Shown one piece after another: positions 1 through 7,169 of a stretch of DNA of 39,037 bases (positions are counted from its first letter, which is position 1; each line of letters starts with the position of its first letter). The DNA is from Acidobacteriaceae bacterium (GTDB lineage Bacteria > Acidobacteriota > Vicinamibacteria > Vicinamibacterales > CAVVIG01). Where the stretch lies: the NCBI GenBank assembly GCA_031274845.1, contig JAISPN010000209.1, positions 1 to 39,037 on the forward strand. Reading direction: 5' to 3'. The position numbers and the translations under genes were made by a program. The notes beneath the pieces are model-generated. The model saw only the letters and a program-made list of their open reading frames with translations, did not search any database and was not told the DNA's origin.

Positions 1-761
1 AAGGGACCAAGTTCGACATCGGTGGCCGTGATGTCGGCAGTCGCGTTCTCGATGCCGTAGGTTCGCACCTGACGGGTGATGCGCGGCAGGATCTCCGCGA
101 CGTGCGGGTTGTCGACACAGCACACCACGGCGCCGTAGAACGGGACCTTGTTGGCAAAGTCGACAAACGCCTGCTGGAGATCGCCGAAGCTGCCGTAGCT
201 CTCAAGATGTTCGTGGTCGATGTTCGTCATCACCGCAATCGTCGGAAACAGTTTCAGGAACGACCGGTCGCTCTCGTCTGCTTCTGCCACCATCAACTCG
301 CCGCGGCCCAGCCTGGCGTTACTGCCAAACGCGCTCAGCCGTCCACCAATCACCGCCGTCGGATCGAGGCCGGCGCGTTCCAGCGCCAGCGCGATCATCG
401 AGGTCGTCGTCGTTTTGCCGTGCGCGCCCGCGACCGCAATCGCGTAGCGTAAACGCATCAGCTCCGCCAACATCTCGGCGCGCGGAATCACCGGAATCCC
501 GCACGCGACAGCCGCCATCACTTCCGGGTTCGACCGCTTCACTGCCGTCGACACCACCACGACATCGGCGTCCACGACATGCGAGGCGTCGTGCCCGATG
601 CGCACCTGCACACCGAGCGACGCGAGCCGCGCCGTCGCCTCAGACGCGCGCTCGTCGCTGCCGCTCACGATGTACCCGAGGTTGGCGAGCAGTTCGGCAA
701 TCCCGCTCATGCCGCTGCCGCCGACCCCGACGAAATGAATCCGCCGCGTCTTCCCTAACAC
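1..761 (-). CDS. murC: UDP-N-acetylmuramate--L-alanine ligase (MurC), C-terminus cut by window edge
   Basis: MurC adds L-alanine to UDP-MurNAc in the cytoplasm, the first peptide step of peptidoglycan precursor synthesis, using ATP. This frame is absent from simple ORF calls because it runs off the left edge; I translated it by hand. The N-terminal Rossmann motif GVGGSGMSG follows the start closely. The ATP loop AGAHGKTTTT has its lysine at about residue 116. EADESDRSF and TNIDHEHLESYG, typical of the central Mur ligase domain, follow. About 253 of an expected ~460 residues are present. I chose the GTG at 759-761 because it is the only usual start between the murG stop and the Rossmann motif. 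A weak AGGG lies 4 nt upstream. The gene shares murG's reading frame, separated by one TGA and seven codons. It is the last visible member of the dcw operon. Confidence 0.95.
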   Translation of the reverse strand, partial: MLGKTRRIHFVGVGGSGMSGIAELLANLGYIVSGSDERASEATARLASLGVQVRIGHDASHVVDADVVVVSTAVKRSNPEVMAAVACGIPVIPRAEMLAELMRLRYAIAVAGAHGKTTTTSMIALALERAGLDPTAVIGGRLSAFGSNARLGRGELMVAEADESDRSFLKLFPTIAVMTNIDHEHLESYGSFGDLQQAFVDFANKVPFYGAVVCCVDNPHVAEILPRITRQVRTYGIENATADITATDVELGP

Positions 762-782
762 CGCACCCTGCTCACCGCGCGG

Positions 783-1898
783 TCATCCGCGCGTCCCCGC
801 CATCGCCAACGCGCGATCGACGATGACGCGCGCCGCATCCGGCCGCGCCAGCCGCCGGGCCGCGTCAGCCATCTCGGCGCGCCGCGACGGATCGGACAGA
901 AGCCGTTCGATCCGTTCCGCCAGCACCGCGCCGGTGGCCTCCTTCTGCAACAACACGTCGGCCGCGCCGTTCGCTTCGAGCACTTCCGCGTTCTTGCGCT
1001 GGTGATCGTCGGTTGCCGTCGGCAACGGGATCACGATCGCCGGTCGCGCCGCCGCGGTGATCTCGGCGAGCGTCGTCGCGCCACCGCGACAGACGATCAG
1101 ATCGGCGTCCGCGATGCGACGGGACATGTCGTAGAGAAACGGCTCGACGGCCGCTGTCAGCCCCGCCTCTCGATACGCCGCGCGCACCATCTCCACATCA
1201 CGTTCTCCCGTCTGATGCGTAAGACGAAGTTGCGGCTGACGCGCCAGCACGGGCGCCGCTTCTACCATCGCCATGTTGATCGCGTGCGCGCCCTGAGACC
1301 CGCCAAAGACGAGCACCTTCGTCTCCTCGGCTGCCGCGTCCTGTTCATGCACCCTCGCGTACCGTTCGTTGCCGACCGCCACGAACTCGGGCCGGACCGG
1401 ATTGCCACTCACGAACGCCTTGCCTCCAAAAAATCCGGCTGTCGATTCGAACGTCACCGCCGCGGCGCCAACCACGCGCGCCAACAGGCGATTGGTCAAT
1501 CCCGGCACGGCGTTCTGTTCGAGCAACAGCGTCGGCACATGACGTAGCGCCGCGGCCATGACGACCGGCCCCGAGCTGTACCCGCCGACGCCAACCACGA
1601 GGTGCGGCCGCCGGTTCGACACGATGCGCCAGGCGTCCGCCAACCCGAGCGGCAAGAGGCCAACACCGCGCGCCAGCGCCGTGAGCGACTTGCCCTTCAA
1701 CCCGCTGCTGCGAATCGTGTCGAGCGTGAACCCTTCTTTCGGAATCACACGCGCCTCGATCCCCTGCGCCGTCCCCGCAAACGTCACCACCGCGTTCGGA
1801 CACCGCGCGAGCAGTTCGCGCGCGACGGCAATCCCTGGGAACAGGTGCCCGCCGGTGCCACCACCGGCAATCACCACGCGCAGTCCCTCGGTGCTCAT
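783..1898 (-). CDS. murG: UDP-GlcNAc:lipid I N-acetylglucosaminyltransferase MurG
   Basis: MurG transfers GlcNAc from UDP-GlcNAc to lipid I on the inner membrane face, giving lipid II. The 371-residue length is normal for this GT-B enzyme. The glycine-rich loop AGGGTGGHLFPG (residues 11-22) and the second-domain loop VFGGSQGA are present. CRGGATTLAEI fits the UDP-GlcNAc binding region, and LEQNAVPGLTNRLLA is another conserved stretch. A GGAGAG Shine-Dalgarno lies just before the ATG in the 9-nt gap after ftsW. It sits between ftsW, the lipid II polymerase of the divisome, and murC, the usual dcw order. Confidence 0.97.
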   Translation of the reverse strand: MSTEGLRVVIAGGGTGGHLFPGIAVARELLARCPNAVVTFAGTAQGIEARVIPKEGFTLDTIRSSGLKGKSLTALARGVGLLPLGLADAWRIVSNRRPHLVVGVGGYSSGPVVMAAALRHVPTLLLEQNAVPGLTNRLLARVVGAAAVTFESTAGFFGGKAFVSGNPVRPEFVAVGNERYARVHEQDAAAEETKVLVFGGSQGAHAINMAMVEAAPVLARQPQLRLTHQTGERDVEMVRAAYREAGLTAAVEPFLYDMSRRIADADLIVCRGGATTLAEITAAARPAIVIPLPTATDDHQRKNAEVLEANGAADVLLQKEATGAVLAERIERLLSDPSRRAEMADAARRLARPDAARVIVDRALAMAGTRG

Positions 1899-1907
1899 CG
1901 CTCTCCG

Positions 1908-3008
1908 TCATCCTTCTGACGACACGTGCTGCGACACGTTTAGCAGCACACCCATGCCGATCATGTTGATGAGCAACGACGATCCGCCGTTGCTGACAAA
2001 GGGCAACGGAATCCCTTTCGTCGGCATCAACCCGAGCACCACGCTCATGTTGACGAACGCCTGCACCGCGACCATCGTCGTCAACCCGAGCGCCAGAAAC
2101 GCGCCGAACGTATCCGGCGCGCGCAGCGCGACGCGCAGACCGCGCCACGCGATGACAATGAAGCAGATCAACACCAACGTAGCGCCAATCAGTCCGAGCT
2201 CTTCGGCAATCACGGCAAAAATGAAATCGGTGTGCGGCTCCGGCAGGTAGAACAGCTTCTGCACGCCGTTCATGAGCCCTTTGCCGCTCATGCCGCCAGT
2301 GCCGACCGCGATGAGCGACTGAATGATCTGGAATCCGTCGCCGAGCGGATCTTCCCAAGGATTGAGAAACGTCAGCAGCCGGCGGCGCCGGTACGCGGCG
2401 CCCATCGCGATGTACGCCACGGCTGGCAGCAGCGCCAGCAGCGCGCCGACGATGTACGTGTAGTTCAGCCCGGCGGCAAAGATCATCACCGCCGCGATGA
2501 TCGCCAGCGACATCGACGTGCCGAAGTCGGGTTCGAGCAAGATCAGTCCCACCAGCACGCCGACGACAAGGCCAATCGGCAGCACCGCATATCCCAGCTC
2601 GTTGATGCGGTCGCGCCGCCGTTCGAGCATCGACGCGATGAAGAAGATGGCCGCCAGCTTCGCAAGCTCCGACGGCTGGACGCCGAGTCCGCCGACGCTG
2701 AACCAGCGGCGCGCGCTGTTGACGGGCGCCGAAAACAACACGGCCACCAGACAGAGCGTCACCACGGCCAGACACGACCAGATGAACACCGGCTCGCGGT
2801 AGTGCCGGTAGTCGACGCGCATGACGGCCCACAGCAGCGCCAGCCCCAGCGTGGCCCACATGATCTGCTTGGTCAGGAAGAAATAGGGCTGCTGATAGCG
2901 CTCCATGGCGACGGCCGCCGACGCGCTATAGACCATGACGACGCTCAGGCACACCAGCAGAATGGTGGCGGTGAACAGCGTCTGATCGGATTTAAGTTTT
3001 CTTGCCAT
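1908..3008 (-). CDS. ftsW: Peptidoglycan glycosyltransferase FtsW (SEDS family)
   Basis: FtsW is the integral membrane SEDS polymerase that, with the class B PBP FtsI, builds septal glycan strands from lipid II. The 366-residue protein starts with a short basic cytoplasmic tail and has about ten hydrophobic segments. SEDS hallmarks are visible: SARRWFSVGGLGVQPSELAK, LLEPDFGTS, and GGMSGKGLMNG followed by LPEPHTDFIFAVIAEELG. Near the C-terminus GIPLPFVSNGGSSLL is also typical. Its position between murD and murG supports FtsW over RodA. Unlike the rest of the operon it is not tightly joined to the gene upstream: 192 nt with an inverted-repeat element separate it from murD. A TATAGG-like box lies 5 nt before the ATG, so separate transcription is possible, but this is weak evidence. 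Confidence 0.95.
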   Translation of the reverse strand: MARKLKSDQTLFTATILLVCLSVVMVYSASAAVAMERYQQPYFFLTKQIMWATLGLALLWAVMRVDYRHYREPVFIWSCLAVVTLCLVAVLFSAPVNSARRWFSVGGLGVQPSELAKLAAIFFIASMLERRRDRINELGYAVLPIGLVVGVLVGLILLEPDFGTSMSLAIIAAVMIFAAGLNYTYIVGALLALLPAVAYIAMGAAYRRRRLLTFLNPWEDPLGDGFQIIQSLIAVGTGGMSGKGLMNGVQKLFYLPEPHTDFIFAVIAEELGLIGATLVLICFIVIAWRGLRVALRAPDTFGAFLALGLTTMVAVQAFVNMSVVLGLMPTKGIPLPFVSNGGSSLLINMIGMGVLLNVSQHVSSEG

Positions 3009-3052
3009 CGCAGCCTATAAAGCTTTCCCGGAAACGGCCGACATACTGTTTG

Positions 3053-3175
3053 TAGCGATCAGCGGTCGTCAGTTGGCCATTGGATGGAGGCACCAGCTTC
3101 GCAGGCCGGGGTAGCCTGCTTTCCCAGCAGCCAATCCTTCATCGCGAATGACCAACTGACGACCGCTCATCGCTA
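3053..3175. repeat. 123-bp element with 29-bp imperfect terminal inverted repeats
   Basis: The arms at 3053-3081 and 3147-3175 are reverse complements over 29 bases with only two mismatches. Each contains the core GCGGTCGTCAGTTGG or its complement. An inner perfect 6-bp stem, GCAGGC/GCCTGC (3101-3106 and 3114-3119), has a 7-nt loop. The outer ends read TA...TA, which could be a target duplication of IS630/Tc1-mariner type. No reading frame lies inside. It is the only large gap in the otherwise compact dcw operon. It could be a MITE or REP-like element, or an mRNA structure affecting ftsW expression. No second copy was found in this window. Confidence 0.75.
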
Positions 3176-3200
3176 GAACGGCGCGGCCGTCACCCATGAC

Positions 3201-4553
3201 CTACGCCAGATTCCGCACCGCCGCCCTGAACCGATCGCCACGATCCGCGTAGTCGCGGAACATGTCGAAGCTCGCGCACGCGGGCGCGAGCAACACGACA
3301 CCGCCCGGCGGCGCCAAATCGCGCGCCGTCCTCACCGCATCGTCCATCAACGTCCCGTCACGAATCGTCACGACATCTCCAAGCACTTCGTGCAGGAGCG
3401 GCGTCGCCTCGCCGATGGCCACCACCGCCGTCGCGCGCGCGCGAAGCGGCTCACGCAACACCCGGAGATCGCCGCCCTTGAACTGACCGCCCATGATCAC
3501 GACCAGCCCGCGCTCGAAGCTCTCGATCGACTTGAGCGCCGCATCGACGTTCGTCGCCTTCGAGTCGTTCACGAACCTGACGTGGCCCGGCGCGTCGACG
3601 ACTTCCATCGCGTGCGCCAGACCGCGAAAACCCTCGACCGCCGCCGTCATCGCCTCGCGGCTGGCGCCAGTAATCGCACCCACCGTGGCCGCCGCCATCA
3701 CATCGTCGACCAGATGCGGACCGATGAGATGAATGGCCGACATCGGCACGAGCGGCGTGACCTCGTGCGCCGCGCGAGACACAATCCATCCGTCCTCAAT
3801 CGTCGTGCCCGCGTCCGGCGCATGCCGCCGCGAAAACATCACCCGTCGCGCGCGATGGTGCCGCACCAGTTCGAGCACCGACGGATCGTCAGCGTTCACC
3901 ACCGCCCAATCGTCTGGCGTCTGGTTCTCAAAGACCCTCGCCTTGGCCGCGCTGTACTCGTCGAGCGTCCGGTGACGATTGAGGTGATCGGGCGAGAGGT
4001 TCAACATCACCGCGATCCACGGCTTGAAGGTCTCAATCGCTTCGAGCTGAAAACTGCTCACCTCGACCACGTGTACCGTGTCCGGCGTCGACTCGTCCAC
4101 CTGACCGCTCAGTGGCGTCCCGATGTTGCCGCCGACCGTCACGCGATGACCGGCTTGCTCCAACATCCGTCCAATCAGCGTCGTCGTCGTCGATTTCCCT
4201 TTCGTGCCGGTAATCGCCACGATCCGCCCTAGTAACCACCTCGATGCCAACTCAATCTCGCTGACGATCGGCACACCCTTGGCGCGGGCTGTCGCAAACA
4301 CCGCCTGCTCCGGCGGCACGCCCGGACTCATCACGACGAGATCGGCCGCGGCAAACGTCTCCGCGCGATGCCCGCCCAGTTCGAGCGCGACGCCTTCGTC
4401 GCGCAACATCGCCACTTCGGCGAAGTCAGGCTTCTGCTCCGACAGCGTCACGATCGCTCCACGGCGCGCCAGGAGCCGCGCGGCAGCCACGCCGCTTCGC
4501 GCGGCTCCGGCCACGGCCACACGCTTGCCCGCCACGGAAAACGCGGAGTCCAC
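3201..4553 (-). CDS. murD: UDP-N-acetylmuramoyl-L-alanine--D-glutamate ligase MurD
   Basis: MurD adds D-glutamate to UDP-MurNAc-L-Ala, an ATP-dependent cytoplasmic step. The 450 residues match the family length. The N-terminal Rossmann-like motif VAGAARSGVAAARLL (about residues 14-28) is followed by the P-loop ITGTKGKSTTTT (lysine about 120). LNLSPDHLNRH belongs to the central domain and VNDSKATNVDAALKS to the C-terminal domain. Translation starts at GTG, one base after the mraY stop, so the two are probably translationally coupled. A long gap with an inverted-repeat element follows it before ftsW. Confidence 0.96.
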   Translation of the reverse strand: MDSAFSVAGKRVAVAGAARSGVAAARLLARRGAIVTLSEQKPDFAEVAMLRDEGVALELGGHRAETFAAADLVVMSPGVPPEQAVFATARAKGVPIVSEIELASRWLLGRIVAITGTKGKSTTTTLIGRMLEQAGHRVTVGGNIGTPLSGQVDESTPDTVHVVEVSSFQLEAIETFKPWIAVMLNLSPDHLNRHRTLDEYSAAKARVFENQTPDDWAVVNADDPSVLELVRHHRARRVMFSRRHAPDAGTTIEDGWIVSRAAHEVTPLVPMSAIHLIGPHLVDDVMAAATVGAITGASREAMTAAVEGFRGLAHAMEVVDAPGHVRFVNDSKATNVDAALKSIESFERGLVVIMGGQFKGGDLRVLREPLRARATAVVAIGEATPLLHEVLGDVVTIRDGTLMDDAVRTARDLAPPGGVVLLAPACASFDMFRDYADRGDRFRAAVRNLA

Positions 4554-4554
4554 G

Positions 4555-5640
4555 TCACCTCAACTTCAACGTCGTCAGGCTGAAGAGCCCGAAGACAATG
4601 GCCACAATCACAAACCGCGTGATGACTTTGGGTTCGCTCCATCCCGAGAGCTCGAAGTGATGATGGAGCGGCGCCATCCGGAACACGCGCTTGCCCGTCA
4701 ACTTGAACGACGCCACCTGGATGACGACGGAGAGCTCTTCGAGCACGAAGATGCCGCCAACCACGCCGAGGAGCAGTTCCTGCTTGATCAACACGGCAAC
4801 GGTGGCGAGCGCCGCGCCGAGCGCCAGCGACCCCACGTCGCCCATGAAAATTTCCGCCGGGTACGCGTTGTACCAAAGGAAGCCGAGCGACGCGCCAACC
4901 AACGCGCCGCAGAACACGGTCAACTCCGCGGACTGCGGAAAGCGCACGAGCAGCAGGTAGTCGGCGAGGACGCGATGGCCAGTCACGTACGCAAGCGCCG
5001 TCAGCACGGAGGCGGCAATCGCAAACGTGCTGATCGCCAGACCGTCGAGACCGTCGGTCAGGTTGACGGCGTTCGACCACGCGCACAGGTTGAAGACGAC
5101 AAACGGCAGATACCAGAACCCCAGATCCGGAATGAGCCACTTGAAGAACGGAAAGATGAGCCGCGTGTTGTACTCGCCGCGATGCGCGAGCGCGAGCAGC
5201 GCGATGCCGACGCCTGTCGCCACGACAATCTGCAACGCCAGCTTGTACCGTGGCAGCAGCCCGTGATGATTGCGCCGCACGATCTTCAGGTAGTCGTCGG
5301 CGAATCCAATGGCGCCGAACAGCACCGTCGTGAGCAGCGCAATCCAGACATACGGGTTGGTGAGCCGCGCCCACAACAACGTCGGCACAATCGCGGCGGC
5401 AAGAATCAGCAGGCCGCCCATCGTCGGCGTTCCCGCTTTCGGACGATGGCTGGTGGGCCCTTCCTGACGGATCACCTGCCCGACCTGAAACGCGCGCAGC
5501 GTACGGATGAGCCACGGCCCGAGCGACAAACTGATCGCCAGCGCGGACAGACTCGCCGCCGCGGTGCGGAACGTGATGTATTGCACCACATTCAACACCG
5601 AGAACTGCGTGTGCAACGGATACAGGAGGTGATACAGCAT
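4555..5640 (-). CDS. mraY: Phospho-N-acetylmuramoyl-pentapeptide transferase MraY
   Basis: MraY transfers phospho-MurNAc-pentapeptide to undecaprenyl phosphate, forming lipid I in the inner membrane. The 361-residue protein has about ten transmembrane segments. Diagnostic motifs are all present: HRPKAGTPTMGG, FADDYLK (the Asp pair), NAVNLTDGLDGLA, NAYPAEIFMGDVGS, and the C-terminal MAPLHHHFE. The ATG lies 5 nt after the murE stop. In most dcw clusters murF occupies this junction and supplies MraY's substrate; here it is missing. Confidence 0.98.
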   Translation of the reverse strand: MLYHLLYPLHTQFSVLNVVQYITFRTAAASLSALAISLSLGPWLIRTLRAFQVGQVIRQEGPTSHRPKAGTPTMGGLLILAAAIVPTLLWARLTNPYVWIALLTTVLFGAIGFADDYLKIVRRNHHGLLPRYKLALQIVVATGVGIALLALAHRGEYNTRLIFPFFKWLIPDLGFWYLPFVVFNLCAWSNAVNLTDGLDGLAISTFAIAASVLTALAYVTGHRVLADYLLLVRFPQSAELTVFCGALVGASLGFLWYNAYPAEIFMGDVGSLALGAALATVAVLIKQELLLGVVGGIFVLEELSVVIQVASFKLTGKRVFRMAPLHHHFELSGWSEPKVITRFVIVAIVFGLFSLTTLKLR

Positions 5641-5645
5641 CGCGT

Positions 5646-7169
5646 TTACGACACACCGGAGTTGCTGCGTTTACGGTCGAGCGCCTCGTGCGCCACCGCG
5701 GCATCGTCAAAAGGAAACACCTCTCTGCCGATCACCTGATTTTTTTCGTGCCCCTTGCCGGCAATCAGCACGAGATCGCCCGCGCGCGCCAGCGCAATGG
5801 CTTTGTCAATCGCCTCGCGCCGATCGACGATAGCCAGAATCCGTTGCGCGCTGTCACGACGGGTATCCGGCGTAATGCCGCGCTGCACTTCCTCGATGAT
5901 CCGCGCGGGATCTTCGCTGCGCGGGTTGTCAGACGTGATGATGATGACGTCGCTCAGACGTCCCGCGACGGCGCCCATCAGCGGACGCTTCGTGCGATCG
6001 CGATCGCCGCCGCACCCGAACACCGTCAGAAGACGCCCCTGCGCGAGCGGGCGCGCCGTCTCCAGCAGATTCCTCAGCGCATCGTCGGTATGGGCATAGT
6101 CGACAACGACCGTCACGTCGTCGCGCTCGCTCGACACCACCTGAAATCGTCCCGGCACGCCGTCGAGTGTCGCGACGCCCTGCTCGATCGCCGGAAGCGG
6201 CAACCCGAGTGACGAGGCCGTCGCCACGGAGGCGAGGATGTTGTAGACATTCGGCCGCCCGACGAGCGACGACTGAATCTGCAACGTGCCGCGCGGCGTC
6301 CGCACGTCGAACGACAACCCTCGCAGCGAAAAGGACAACGGCCCCGGCGTCACGTCCGCGGGACGGCTGATCGCGTAGGTCACCGGTTGTTTCGCGACGT
6401 CCGCGAGCGTTGCCCCGCGTGGATCGTCGAGGTTGATCACGCTCGGCGCGTCATCGGGCAGCATGTCGAACAGCCGCCGCTTCGCCTGAAAGTACGCCTC
6501 CATGTCGGCGTGGAAGTCGAGATGATCGCGCGTGAGGTTCGTAAACACACCGGCGGCAAAACGCACGCCGTCCACGCGGTGCAACGACAGCGCGTGCGAC
6601 GACACTTCCATCGCGCAGGCGCCGCAGCCGGCGTCGACCATCTCGCGAAACAGGCTCTGCACTTCAGTGGCTTCCGGTGTCGTGTGCGTCGCCTCGCGCA
6701 TCTTCTGACCGATGCGATAGCCGACCGTGCCCACAAGCCCGCACGGAATGCCCGCCGCATCGAACATCGACGCGGTTAAATACGCCGTGGTCGTTTTTCC
6801 GTTGGTCCCCGTGATGCCGACGACCCGCATCGCGCGGCTCGGATGTCCGGCGTGTTCCGCCGCCAGGAGCGCGAGCGCACGGCGCGCATCGCTGACCACC
6901 AGCCACGCCACATCGATCGTGCCCGGCGCCGGCTGTGCCGCCACCACCGCGACGGCGCCACGCGCCACCGCTTCGGTCGCATAGCGAACGCCGTCGTCGT
7001 GCTGACCAAGAAGCGCCACGAACACGTTGCCGGCCGTCACGCGACGCGAATCGCAAGCAATGCCCGTCACGGTCGCCTGACCGCATTCGCCCGCTCGCGC
7101 GCTGTCCGTTCCTCTGTAGCTCAGAAGATCGTGAGCGCGCAGCACGGCAAGGCAGTCGTTCCACGTCAT
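5646..7169 (-). CDS. murE: UDP-MurNAc-L-Ala-D-Glu:meso-diaminopimelate ligase MurE
   Basis: MurE adds the third residue to the peptidoglycan stem peptide. The 507-residue protein shows the ATP loop GITGTNGKTTTAY (lysine about 125), the HTTPEA stretch, EVSSHALSLHRV, TNLTRDHLDFH and the carbamylated-lysine region YFQAKRRLF (lysine about 230). VVDYAHTDDALRN and FGCGGDRDRTKRP mark the C-terminal domain. The DNPR motif at about 414-417 is the known signature for meso-diaminopimelate recognition rather than lysine, so the cell wall is predicted to be DAP-type. The start overlaps the ftsI stop as ATGA. The length is that of a single MurE, so MurF is not fused here. Confidence 0.97.
   Translation of the reverse strand: MTWNDCLAVLRAHDLLSYRGTDSARAGECGQATVTGIACDSRRVTAGNVFVALLGQHDDGVRYATEAVARGAVAVVAAQPAPGTIDVAWLVVSDARRALALLAAEHAGHPSRAMRVVGITGTNGKTTTAYLTASMFDAAGIPCGLVGTVGYRIGQKMREATHTTPEATEVQSLFREMVDAGCGACAMEVSSHALSLHRVDGVRFAAGVFTNLTRDHLDFHADMEAYFQAKRRLFDMLPDDAPSVINLDDPRGATLADVAKQPVTYAISRPADVTPGPLSFSLRGLSFDVRTPRGTLQIQSSLVGRPNVYNILASVATASSLGLPLPAIEQGVATLDGVPGRFQVVSSERDDVTVVVDYAHTDDALRNLLETARPLAQGRLLTVFGCGGDRDRTKRPLMGAVAGRLSDVIIITSDNPRSEDPARIIEEVQRGITPDTRRDSAQRILAIVDRREAIDKAIALARAGDLVLIAGKGHEKNQVIGREVFPFDDAAVAHEALDRKRSNSGVS

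Noticed and set aside
1345..2859. 504-codon minus-strand open frame overlapping murG and ftsW
   Set aside because: Same strand, wrong frame; Arg/Ala/Gly-rich with no motifs, and it would cover two well-defined genes.
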